A DNA stretch of 64,000 nt from JBAVVD01 sp049697115 (GTDB taxonomy: Bacteria; Acidobacteriota; Aminicenantia; Aminicenantales; UBA4085), in the NCBI GenBank assembly GCA_049697115.1, contig JBAVVD010000060.1, positions 1 to 64,000 on the forward strand. Direction: 5' to 3'. Both the position numbers and the translations under genes were made by a program. Positions within the stretch are counted from its first letter, which is position 1. Every line of letters begins with the position of its first letter. Shown piece after piece: positions 48,065 to 56,229 of this stretch. The notes under the pieces are model-generated. The model did not search any database. It saw nothing but the letters and a program-made list of their open reading frames with translations, and was not told the origin of the DNA.

Positions 48065-50449
48065 TCAAATATCCAGATTCTGCGCCAGGAGAGCGTTGTC
48101 CTCGATGAACTGCCTTCGGGATTCGACTTCATCCCCCATGAGAATGGAAAATACTTTGTCCGCCTCAACGGCATCCTGAATGGAAACCTTCAGGAGCGAC
48201 CTGTTTTCCGGATTCATGGTCGTCTCCCACAATTGCAGCGGCGTCATCTCACCCAATCCTTTGTATCTCTGGATGGTGATGCCTTTCTTGCCTTTTTCGA
48301 ATAAATATTCCCTGAGCTTGATCTCGTTTTCAATCTTAACGGATTCCGAATCGCTGATGACGTCAAAGGGGGGCAAATAACTCTCCAGCTCTTTGCATAT
48401 CTTGAACAGGTTCCTGTATTCCGTGGAATTGATCAGGTCCAGATTGACCTTGGAAGTAATCTGCATGCCGTTGATCTGGAATTTAAGGGTCAGTTCATAG
48501 GTGTCGTATTCTTCGTCCTTCGTGAGTTCGGAGGAATATCCTTTGGCTTCCAGGAGGACCTGGATTTTTTTCATGTTTTTCTTGTTCTGGAGAAACTCGA
48601 GCTCGGTCACATTTTCGCGAATGAGAACCTCGATGATATGAAAGGGGAAGTTTTTCCGCTCGAGGTACTCCCGGAAATTTTTTTTGGCGATAATGCGCTG
48701 GAAGAATTTCCGGAACTTCTCGCCTTCCAGGACTTCCTCCTGTCCTTTCACCTTCACCTTGAACTCTTCGGATATCCTTTTGATCATGTATCTGTCGAAT
48801 GCCCGCTCCTCTTTGAGATACTGGCTTTCTTTTCCCCGCGCGATTTTGTAGAGGGGCGGCTGAGCGATGAACAGGTACCCCTGCTCGATGAGCGGGCGCA
48901 TCTGTCTGTAGAAAAAGGTCATGAGCAGAGTCCGGATATGGGAGCCGTCCACATCGGCGTCGGTCATGATGATGACCTTATGGTAACGAAGTTTATCCAG
49001 GTTGAAATCGAACTGCTCCATCCCCGCGCCCAGCGCGGCGATCATCATGGTGATCTCTTCGCTCTTGATGATTCGATCAGAACGCGCTTTTTCGACATTC
49101 AAGATTTTACCCTTGAGGGGAAGGATGGCCTGAAAGCGCCTGTCGCGGCCCTGCTTGGCCGAGCCGCCGGCCGAATCTCCTTCGACAATGTAGATTTCGC
49201 TCAAAGCCGGGTCTTTCTCCTGGCAGTCCGCCAGCTTGCCGGGAAGCGATGTCGATTCCAGCACGCTTTTGCGCCGGGCAATCTCCCGTGCTTTCCGGGC
49301 GGCTTCGCGGGCTCTGGCGGCATCCAGAACTTTAAGGACGACACGCTTGGCGTTTGTCGGGTTCTCCTCCAGATAGGCCGAAAGCTGGTCATTGACGAGA
49401 GATTCTACGATTCCTTTGACCTCGGAGTTACCGAGCTTGGTTTTGGTCTGTCCCTCAAACTGGGGATTGCGCATCTTGATGCTCAGGACGGCGCACAGCC
49501 CCTCTCTCGCATCGTCGCCGCTGATGCCCTGACTGATGTCTTTTAACATGTTGTGGGCACTGGCGTAACTGTTGATGCAGCGGGTGAGAGCGGCCTTGAA
49601 GCCGATCAGGTGAGTGCCCCCTTCCGTTGTGTTGATGTTATTCACGAAAGAAAAAATCGTTTCGGAATACCCCGTGTGGTATTGAAGGGCCAACTCAACA
49701 AGGATGTCTTCTTTGGCGCTTTCGAAATAGATCGGCCGGGGATTGAGGACTGTCTTGTTCTGGTTGAGGTACTGGACAAACTCCTGGATTCCTCCCTTGT
49801 ACTGGAATTCATGGGATTTGTCGATGCGCTCGTCCAGAATGGCAATTTTGAGCCCGCGATTGAGAAATGACAGTTCTCTCATCCGTTGAGTAAGAACTTC
49901 AAAATTGAATTCAATGGTCTCGAAAATTTCTCTATCGGGCCAAAAAGTGATTTTCGTTCCTGTCTTTTTTGTCTTCCCGAACTGTTTGACTCTGGTCACC
50001 GGACTGCCCCGCTCATAGCTCTGCGCGTAAATCCCGTTGTTCCTCTTGACTTCAAGATCCAGGCGCTCGGAGAGCGCATTGACGACCGAGACACCGACAC
50101 CGTGCAGTCCTCCGGAAACCTTGTATGTCTTCGTGTCGAACTTGCCGCCGGCATGGAGCATGGTCATGACGACTTCGGCTGCAGACTTCTTCTCTTTCTT
50201 GTGCATCTCCACGGGGATACCGCGGCCGTCATCAATGACCGTAACGCTGTTGTCAATATGAATGATGACTTCAATCTTCGAACAGTATCCGGCCAGGGCT
50301 TCATCAATACTGTTGTCGACCACTTCGTAGACAATGTGGTGAAGTCCGTCAGGACCGGTGCTTCCGATATACATGGCCGGACGCTTACGGACAGCCTCCA
50401 ACCCTCTCAGGACTTTTATGCTTTCAGCTGTATATTTTCTGTCTTTCAT
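48065..50449 (-). CDS. gyrB: DNA gyrase subunit B
   Basis: ATPase subunit of gyrase, 794 residues. The GHKL ATP site shows EVVDNSIDEALAGY, DDGRGIPVEMH and GGLHGVGVSVVNALS. The TOPRIM site shows IVEGDSAGGSAKQGRDR, PLKGKILNVEKA and DADVDGSHIRTLLM. An upstream in-frame start exists at 50506, but the family N-terminus fits MKDRKYTAESIKVLRG at 50449. No Shine-Dalgarno is visible there. It is followed by gyrA. Repeat elements and a terminator lie upstream. Confidence 0.97.
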   Translation of the reverse strand: MKDRKYTAESIKVLRGLEAVRKRPAMYIGSTGPDGLHHIVYEVVDNSIDEALAGYCSKIEVIIHIDNSVTVIDDGRGIPVEMHKKEKKSAAEVVMTMLHAGGKFDTKTYKVSGGLHGVGVSVVNALSERLDLEVKRNNGIYAQSYERGSPVTRVKQFGKTKKTGTKITFWPDREIFETIEFNFEVLTQRMRELSFLNRGLKIAILDERIDKSHEFQYKGGIQEFVQYLNQNKTVLNPRPIYFESAKEDILVELALQYHTGYSETIFSFVNNINTTEGGTHLIGFKAALTRCINSYASAHNMLKDISQGISGDDAREGLCAVLSIKMRNPQFEGQTKTKLGNSEVKGIVESLVNDQLSAYLEENPTNAKRVVLKVLDAARAREAARKAREIARRKSVLESTSLPGKLADCQEKDPALSEIYIVEGDSAGGSAKQGRDRRFQAILPLKGKILNVEKARSDRIIKSEEITMMIAALGAGMEQFDFNLDKLRYHKVIIMTDADVDGSHIRTLLMTFFYRQMRPLIEQGYLFIAQPPLYKIARGKESQYLKEERAFDRYMIKRISEEFKVKVKGQEEVLEGEKFRKFFQRIIAKKNFREYLERKNFPFHIIEVLIRENVTELEFLQNKKNMKKIQVLLEAKGYSSELTKDEEYDTYELTLKFQINGMQITSKVNLDLINSTEYRNLFKICKELESYLPPFDVISDSESVKIENEIKLREYLFEKGKKGITIQRYKGLGEMTPLQLWETTMNPENRSLLKVSIQDAVEADKVFSILMGDEVESRRQFIEDNALLAQNLDI

Positions 50450-50738
50450 TTTCTGTGTACCGAAAAAAAGACGGGTTTGTGAGAGCCGAAATCTCACATC
50501 ATCCAAAGAGTATTTTCAACGGTAAAAATTATACCAAAAATCCTTATGAAAGTAAATTAAATTTGAGGGCCGAATCCACAATATTTTGTGGGGGAGGACC
50601 TTCACGGTCCCCATTTTTTGGGGTTTGACTTCATCCTGAAATCTCGCATCTTCTGTCCTGAGACATCTGGATGGAAAGCCGGACTCAAGGGCCCGCATAA
50701 GACACCCCTAAATAAAAAGAAAAGGCTCTCTACTATTT
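50450..50738. other. gyrB upstream region, no gene recognised
   Basis: About 290 bp upstream of gyrB. A GGTCC-rich short hairpin (GGACCTTCACGGTCC, about 50596-50610) is followed by CCCCATTTTTTGGGG (50610-50624), both perfect short palindromes that could form a leader structure for gyrB. No convincing promoter boxes were identified. Confidence 0.35.
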
Positions 50739-50850
50739 GGAGTGGATGAGAAAAAAGATATCCAGAATGGCTGCGCTCCCCTTCAGGTTTTTCACGCCGT
50801 TCCCTCTCCGCTCCTGGAGGCGGCTGCGGAACTCGCATCATTGATTTGTT
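50739..50850 (+). repeat. possible divergent copy C of the structured intergenic element
   Basis: The 5' portion, ATTTGGAGTGGAT followed by AAGATATCCAGAATGGCTG, matches the 5' portion of copy B on the other strand (ATTTGGGGTGGAT, AAGATATTCGGAATGGCTG). A GAATGGC/GCCGTTC hairpin is retained, although the rest diverges. It runs toward the bidirectional terminator at 50867-50894 from the opposite side to copy B. Confidence 0.45.
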
Positions 50851-50866
50851 CATTAAAAGGAAGATT

Positions 50867-50894
50867 AAAAAATGGGAGAAAGCTCCCATTTTTT
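50867..50894. terminator. bidirectional intrinsic terminator
   Basis: Perfect 12-bp stem AAAAAATGGGAG / CTCCCATTTTTT with an AAAG loop. Each strand ends in T6 after the stem, so it can stop transcription from both sides: from copy B on the minus strand and from copy C on the plus strand. It would also shield gyrB from the divergent promoter region at 51.1 kb. Confidence 0.85.
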
Positions 50895-50919
50895 CCAATG
50901 CATATCCCTTTTTCGGGAA

Positions 50920-51040
50920 AAGCTCAGACATCCTCGCCGCCCGGCCAAGCCGGGTTCCCTCCAAGAGCGCCTCGGAAAGGCTAAACCTTCAATGGTCGCT
51001 TCAGCCATTCCGAATATCTTCCTTATATGAATCCACCCCA
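50920..51040 (-). repeat. structured intergenic element, copy B
   Basis: Read on the minus strand, about 85 nt are nearly identical to copy A (33104-33228). They hold CGGAATGGCT/AGCCTTTCCG around the CATTGAAGG loop, then GGAGGGAACCCGGC-TTG-GCCGGG and GCGAGGATGTCTGAG. The CCCGGC hairpin is intact with only its loop base changed (TTG for TTT). A minus-strand promoter (51102-51130) lies upstream and the terminator at 50867-50894 lies downstream, so it could be a transcribed small RNA of about 200 nt. Confidence 0.7.
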
Positions 51041-51079
51041 AATGGAAGAGAACCAATAAAAAGAATGAAATTGAAGAAA

Positions 51080-51109
51080 TTGATAATGGGTCCCCGAATT
51101 CAGTATAAT
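51080..51109 (+). promoter_or_regulatory. promoter of the TGS GTPase gene, overlapped by a minus-strand promoter
   Basis: Plus strand: TTGATA (51080-51085), an 18-bp spacer, TATAAT (51104-51109), start near 51116. Minus strand: TTGGAT (51125-51130), a 17-bp spacer, TATACT (51102-51107), reading into repeat copy B. The two -10 boxes share bases, forming a bidirectional promoter. Confidence 0.7.
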
Positions 51110-51129
51110 TTTGAGAGGAAGGAAATCCA

Positions 51130-52125
51130 ATGCCGGCCAATCTGCCTCCCCAATATTTTGATACGGAAAGAAAGCTCAAGACGGCCCGGACTCCCCAGGA
51201 AAAAGTTGAGATTCTGGAAGAGCTTCTGTCCATCGTACCCAAGCACAAAGGAACGGAAAAGCTCCAGGCTCAACTCAAGACCAAAATCGCCAGACTCAAG
51301 GACGAAATGCAGAAAAGGCCGGCCTCAGGCCGGCATGGCCCGAGTCACATCATCGAAAAGCGAGGAGCCGGCCAGGTCATCGTCTTCGGTCCTCCAAACA
51401 CAGGGAAATCCACGCTGATCAAATCACTGACCGGAGCTGAGCCGGAAATCGGAAATTACCCTTTCACAACCCGCCTTCCCGCGCCGTATATGATGAAATA
51501 CGAAAACATTCAGATTCAACTTGTCGACACGCCGCCGCTCTCTGCCGACACAATGGAAAGCGGACAGATTGAGCTCATCAAAGTGGCGGACGGAGGTCTG
51601 CTCGTCGTCGATCTTTCCGACTCCGCCACACCTGAAATCCTGGAGGCCCTTCTGGCCAAACTCAAAGAAAAAAGAGTGGAGCTGGTCCGTAAAGACTCCG
51701 TCCCTGCAGAAGACACTCCCGTTCCCCCCTTCCGGAAGAGAGCCTTAGTCATCGCCAACAAGAAAGATCAGGATTCTTCCGGCGAAAATCTCAAAGCTTT
51801 AAAATTTTTCTTTGACAATCAATTGACGATTCTTCCGCACTCGGCAATACACGGCGAAAGTCAGAACGACCTCAAAAAAAAGATTTTCTCCTTTCTTGAA
51901 ATCATCCGCGTCTACAGTAAAGCGCCCGGAAAAAAGCCCGATTATGAAGAACCTTTTGTCTTGAGAAAAGGAAGCACGGTCATGGATATGGCCAGGGCCG
52001 TCCACAAGGACTTTGCCCTGAAACTCACCTACGTCCGGATTTGGAGCCGGAGCAAATATGACGGCCAGATGGTCAACCGCGACCACGTCCTCGAGGATGA
52101 GGACGTTCTCGAGCTCCACATTTGA
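51130..52125 (+). CDS. Obg/DRG-like GTPase with TGS domain
   Basis: A 331-residue GTP-binding protein. A helical N-terminus (1-70) precedes the G domain: G1 GPPNTGKSTLIK near residue 85, a switch-like PFTTRLPAP (G2), G3 LVDTPPL, and G4-like IANKKDQD. The C-terminal TGS domain (about 255-331) begins FVLRKGSTVMDMARAVHKDF. This is the layout of DRG-type GTPases, more usual in archaea and eukaryotes, related to bacterial Obg/YchF; a ribosome-linked role is inferred. AGGAAGGA is upstream of the ATG. The 3' end overlaps the convergent dehydrogenase gene by about 50 bp. Confidence 0.88.
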   Translation: MPANLPPQYFDTERKLKTARTPQEKVEILEELLSIVPKHKGTEKLQAQLKTKIARLKDEMQKRPASGRHGPSHIIEKRGAGQVIVFGPPNTGKSTLIKSLTGAEPEIGNYPFTTRLPAPYMMKYENIQIQLVDTPPLSADTMESGQIELIKVADGGLLVVDLSDSATPEILEALLAKLKEKRVELVRKDSVPAEDTPVPPFRKRALVIANKKDQDSSGENLKALKFFFDNQLTILPHSAIHGESQNDLKKKIFSFLEIIRVYSKAPGKKPDYEEPFVLRKGSTVMDMARAVHKDFALKLTYVRIWSRSKYDGQMVNRDHVLEDEDVLELHI

Positions 52126-53263
52126 CTTCGTCCTCCTGAAAAGCCGCTGTTAAAATCTCCAGATAATCCCTGACCCCGGCCTCCCTCGGATTGGAGGAAT
52201 TGGAATTGTTCGCATACGACTTTTGGGCAATTTCCAGAAACTGGCTTTCCTTGATGCCCAGGGTCCGGAAGGCCGGAATGCCCAGGGCACGGGACAAGTC
52301 TTTGATCATTTGGATGAGGGACCGGGCGGCCTTTCTGTCATTGTGTTCCTCAATTCCTGCGATCCTGGCGATTTCCGCATAGCGCCCGACCGAGACAGGG
52401 AGGTTGAACTCCATCACAAAAGGGAAAAAAATGGAGTTGGCCACGCCGTGGGGAATATCGTAAAGAGAGCCGACCGCCTCGGCAATGCAGTGGACAGAGC
52501 CGACGTCGCTGTTGCCAAAGGCCAATCCCGCCAATAGACTCGCTTTCATCAACCCTTCCCTGGCTTCTCTATTTTTTTTGATATCTTTATATGCTCCCTC
52601 GATGAATCGGAAAACCAAAAAAAGGGCTTCGCGGGCAAACACGTCAGTCACGAAATTCGCCGGTTTCACGGAATAGGCCTCAACGGCATGCGTCAGGGCG
52701 TCCAGCCCTGTGGCCGCCACCAAGGGCTGCGGCAGCGTCCGGAGCAAATCGGGATCGACAAGTGCGACCGCCGGAAACATCAGCGGGCCCTTGATGCTCA
52801 TCTTGAACTGGCGTTCCTCGTGGGTGATGACAGAAACCCAGGTGACCTCGCTTCCTGTTCCGCAGGTCGTCGGAATGGCGAGCACCGGAAGAGGCGCGGC
52901 TTTATATTTCCCTCTTCCTTCATAATCGGCGATGTCCCCGCTGTTGGTGGCCAGCAGGGCAATGGCCTTTGCCGCATCCAGAACACTTCCTCCCCCAAGG
53001 CCGATGACAAGGTCAGGCATCCGCTTGCGGACAATCTGGCCGCCCCGGTTGACTGTGCGGCTCTTTGGGTTCGCCTCGATTTCATCAAAAACATGGACAT
53101 TCGGCAACTGGGAAAGCACTTTTCCAGCCAAGCCGGCCTGGACAATTCCCCTGTCCGTTACAAGGAATGGGCGGGAAGCGCCCAGTTCCAAACTTACAAT
53201 CTCTTTGAGCCTGGATAGTGCGCCAGTCTCAAAAATGATGCGGGTGGGATTAAAAAACTGCAT
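52073..53263 (-). CDS. iron-containing alcohol dehydrogenase
   Basis: NAD(P)-dependent group III dehydrogenase, about 396 residues. It opens QFFNPTRIIFETGALSRL, has the nucleotide loop GLGGGSVLDAAKA near residue 95, the metal-site region GLDALTHAVEAY and HCIAEAVGSLYDIPHGVANS with the iron-binding His residues. The substrate could be an alcohol, 1,3-propanediol or similar. An upstream start at 53341 exists, but homology favours ATG 53263. The last 20 or so residues (Gly/Arg-rich) run into the convergent GTPase gene and look like read-through beyond the usual end. Confidence 0.92.
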   Translation of the reverse strand: MQFFNPTRIIFETGALSRLKEIVSLELGASRPFLVTDRGIVQAGLAGKVLSQLPNVHVFDEIEANPKSRTVNRGGQIVRKRMPDLVIGLGGGSVLDAAKAIALLATNSGDIADYEGRGKYKAAPLPVLAIPTTCGTGSEVTWVSVITHEERQFKMSIKGPLMFPAVALVDPDLLRTLPQPLVAATGLDALTHAVEAYSVKPANFVTDVFAREALFLVFRFIEGAYKDIKKNREAREGLMKASLLAGLAFGNSDVGSVHCIAEAVGSLYDIPHGVANSIFFPFVMEFNLPVSVGRYAEIARIAGIEEHNDRKAARSLIQMIKDLSRALGIPAFRTLGIKESQFLEIAQKSYANNSNSSNPREAGVRDYLEILTAAFQEDEVKCGARERPHPRGRGRG

Positions 53264-53427
53264 TATTTGCGGAAATTCCGGGCATTTGGATTGGTCATGT
53301 TCCACACGGCCGCCCCACACAGAGAACTGAATAAAGTCCACACGACTTCTTAATGGACCGCCTTCCTCCAGAACCTCTCGGAAAATGGAACTCCAGCGAA
53401 TGAGGATCTCTCAATAGTGATTCCGTT

Positions 53428-54261
53428 TTAAATGCGGATGGAAATTCCTCCCCGCAGCAGGAAGCCGTTCCAGATTCCATAATCCACCAGGAGATACACA
53501 TTCTTCGTGATCATCCCTTTGACCCCGAAGCTGAGCTGGATAAAGGGCAGAAAGCCTGGATAGGTCATTGGCTCTCCTTCATCGCCCTCTTCTTTCTTTC
53601 GCTCCTCATCTTCTTTCTTTAACTGCGCGAGAGTCTTGGAGGCGGATTCTTCAATAATCTCAGAGCTGCCGTCCGGATTAAGTAAAGTCCCTATAAAAGA
53701 ATAGGTCAATGAGGCGTTGTCGAGAGCCGAACCGCCGGCAAAGCCAAAGCCCAGAGTAATGTAGGGCCGGACCCTCCAGGAGGGCTTGATGTCCCAGCGA
53801 AAGCTCAAATGAAATGACAGCGGCTTTATAAGGAATTCGCCATTCGCATCCGCCTGAAAAGAGCCGGTTTCCCCGAGTTCATTTTCCAGGACCAGAGAAG
53901 TGGCCAGACTGGGCAGAGACAGCTTCATGGTTGTTTTTTCGACGGAGAGGCCCAGGCTGAAGGAGCCCTCTTCGCCCCCCGGATACCATCGGAATTCAAA
54001 ACCGAAATTATTTCCTCCCGAGTCGAAGTCGACAACATTTGTGTAGCTTGTTTCCTGCCATTCCGGATTATCCTCCTTGATCTTATCCACCATATTCGTC
54101 TTGATTCCATCGGCGATCATATCCTCGACCATGGATTCCAGCCAGTTGATGCTCCAGGAAGAAAAATGAAATCCGAACTCAATCTTTCCCTTAGCCGAAA
54201 GGGGAAGAGTCAAGACCATCAGAAGACACAGAAGGACGGATATTCCCATAATTTTTTTCAT
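53428..54261 (-). CDS. outer membrane beta-barrel-like protein (hypothetical)
   Basis: A 277-residue exported protein. The signal peptide is KKIMGISVLLCLLMVLTLPLSA-like at residues 2-22. The mature part alternates polar and hydrophobic residues, with segments such as KIEFGFHFSSWSINW, FGFEFRWYPGGEEG and YITLGFGFAGGSA, and ends LLRGGISIRI, all typical of a small outer membrane barrel. A charged loop rich in Lys/Glu lies near residues 215-240. ATG 54261 is preferred over upstream starts (54384, 54285) because it begins the signal peptide and has AAGG upstream. Function unknown. Confidence 0.7.
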   Translation of the reverse strand: MKKIMGISVLLCLLMVLTLPLSAKGKIEFGFHFSSWSINWLESMVEDMIADGIKTNMVDKIKEDNPEWQETSYTNVVDFDSGGNNFGFEFRWYPGGEEGSFSLGLSVEKTTMKLSLPSLATSLVLENELGETGSFQADANGEFLIKPLSFHLSFRWDIKPSWRVRPYITLGFGFAGGSALDNASLTYSFIGTLLNPDGSSEIIEESASKTLAQLKKEDEERKKEEGDEGEPMTYPGFLPFIQLSFGVKGMITKNVYLLVDYGIWNGFLLRGGISIRI

Positions 54262-54384
54262 TTTCCTTAAATTCTCTCTCCTCATATGAAAATACATTTC
54301 TTTTTTGAGTTTTTTAAATCTATAGGACGGAAAAATAAAAGTCAAGAAGAAAATAGGCTCCGCTCCGAATAGAAGAAATTCCAT

Positions 54385-54602
54385 AAAAAAAGGATTGTAA
54401 CTTTACGACTCACTGTTTCGTATCAACAATCGGATGAATGTTCACTATTGCTTTTCTGTCCAATCCTCCTATATATTTTCAATTCATGTCTCAAGTCCCT
54501 GTCGACCGGATCCAACGTTTCTTCTTCTTGTCTGCCAAGGAAAAAGGAGGAGTGATCCCAAAGAGCTTTCAAAAAAGCCGATTCTTATAAAAAGGAGGTC
54601 CA
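54385..54602. other. intergenic upstream of the amidohydrolase cluster
   Basis: About 220 bp between divergent genes. No RNA or clear promoter boxes found by eye, apart from the strong Shine-Dalgarno AAAAAGGAGG before the amidohydrolase ATG. Confidence 0.35.
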
Positions 54603-56219
54603 ATGGCGAAAAAGACACTCAGACTCAGCGGTCTTATTGTCTGTGTCTTTCTTCTTCTTTCATTCCAAACTCAACTTCGATCGGACGATGACCTTCACCG
54701 GGTCTGGGCCGTGAAGGACTGCCGCATTATCTCTCTCTCCGGCCCGCCCATAGAAAAAGGCACCATTGTCATCCGCAATGGAATGATCGAGGCCGTCGGC
54801 CCAAATATATCCATCCCCCCTGACGCCGAAGTCATTGACGGAAGCACGCTCACCGCTTATCCGGGCCTGATCGACGGTCTCGGTCAGTACCTGCTTAAGC
54901 TGCCCGAGGAAAAGTTCGATATCACTAAAGTCTATACAGGAGAATTCACGGACAAGGACAAAGGCCTAACTCCCGAGCTCAATGCCTTCGACTTTATCGA
55001 CCTGGGGAAAGTATCTCTTGAAAAATACCACACTTTCGGATTCACGGCCGCTCATGTGCTTCCGGAGAAAGGAGTTCTCGCCGGCCAGGCTTCGTTTTTC
55101 TCGCTGAGCTCTTCGGAAAAAACCAAGGCCCTGCTTCTCAAGGATACATGCCTCGGCATTGGATTTTCTCCGGCTTCTTTCCTGGTCTATCCCAACTCTC
55201 TCATGGGCGTCGCGGCGCTCCTCCGCCAGACATTCCAAGATGCCTCTCATTATCGCCGGATCCAGTCCCTGTGGAAAAAGGAAATGAAAGGCATGGGCCG
55301 CTCCGAATACGATGCCCGTCTTGAGGTCATTTCGGATTATGTGACCGGAAAAAAATCCATCGTCTTTCTCTGCCGGAACCAGCACGACATCCGAAGAGCT
55401 TTGAGCATTGCCGATGAGTTTAATCTCAATTACTTTATCTGCGATCTCGGCAGTGAAGCGTCCGCTCTCATTCCCGAATTGAAGCGGGCCAAGGCCAGGG
55501 TCCTCTGCACAGTCGGATTTAAAGTGCCGGCCACGAGCATTCATTCTCAGCTCGGGAGAGAGGAACGAGAAAAAGCAGAGAAAGAAATCTACCCCAAGAA
55601 TCCGGTCAAACTGGCCGAGGCGGGAATTCCTTTTGTGTTCTCCTCCCTGGGAACGGACGCCCCCAAAAGTTTCCGGGAGGGAATCCTTCAAGCCATAGAA
55701 GCCGGTCTCTCCCAGGAAAAAGCCCTTGAAGCGTTGACCAAAAACGCCGCCGCTTTCTTTGGACTGGACCAAGCGCTGGGCACTATTGAGCCGGGGAAAA
55801 TTGCCAATCTGGCACTCGCCGAAGGAGACATCCTGGGCAAAGAGGCCAAGGTGACGCATATTTTTGCCGATGGACAGAAATTCGAGGTCAAAGCGGCCAA
55901 AGCCAAAGAAGGAGAAAAACCCGCTGTCAATATCACTGGAAAATGGGAACTCAACGTGGAAGGAGGAATCAAGCTGACCGTTGAATTCACGCAGGAAGAA
56001 GACTCTCTTTCCGGCCGGATGACCACTCCTTTCGGCGTCTTTGACTTTACCGGTGGAACCGTATCCGGAAAAGAAATCTATTTCGAGATGTCCCTGTCGA
56101 TCGGAGGACAGGAGCTCGACCTCTATTTTTCAGCCACCGTGGAAGAGGACACGATGAGAGGATCGGTCGTTCAGGGCACTTCCGGATCGGCGGAATTCAC
56201 CGGAAAACGCATTCCTTAG
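54603..56219 (+). CDS. exported amidohydrolase-like protein, metal ligands lost, with C-terminal extra domain
   Basis: A 538-residue protein with a signal peptide (residues 1-25) and an amidohydrolase/imidazolonepropionase-like fold (KGTIVIRNGMIEAVG, then YPGLIDGLGQYL). The HxH metal motif normally at PGLIDAHTH is replaced (IDGLGQY), so the barrel probably cannot bind the usual metals. The fold runs on to ALGTIEPGKIANLALAEGD. A beta-rich domain of about 95 residues (ITGKWELNVEGG..FTGKRIP) is appended. AGGAGG is directly upstream. First of three tandem paralogues; possibly a non-catalytic partner of the second. Confidence 0.82.
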   Translation: MAKKTLRLSGLIVCVFLLLSFQTQLRSDDDLHRVWAVKDCRIISLSGPPIEKGTIVIRNGMIEAVGPNISIPPDAEVIDGSTLTAYPGLIDGLGQYLLKLPEEKFDITKVYTGEFTDKDKGLTPELNAFDFIDLGKVSLEKYHTFGFTAAHVLPEKGVLAGQASFFSLSSSEKTKALLLKDTCLGIGFSPASFLVYPNSLMGVAALLRQTFQDASHYRRIQSLWKKEMKGMGRSEYDARLEVISDYVTGKKSIVFLCRNQHDIRRALSIADEFNLNYFICDLGSEASALIPELKRAKARVLCTVGFKVPATSIHSQLGREEREKAEKEIYPKNPVKLAEAGIPFVFSSLGTDAPKSFREGILQAIEAGLSQEKALEALTKNAAAFFGLDQALGTIEPGKIANLALAEGDILGKEAKVTHIFADGQKFEVKAAKAKEGEKPAVNITGKWELNVEGGIKLTVEFTQEEDSLSGRMTTPFGVFDFTGGTVSGKEIYFEMSLSIGGQELDLYFSATVEEDTMRGSVVQGTSGSAEFTGKRIP

Positions 56220-56229
56220 GAGGAAAGCC

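Noticed and set aside
50920..51027. Repeat B (and A) read as a peptide beginning AEATIEGLAFPRR
   Set aside because: The frame is open in both copies, but changes between them alter adjacent bases of a codon (TTC to TCT) while the hairpins are preserved, so RNA/DNA structure explains the conservation better.
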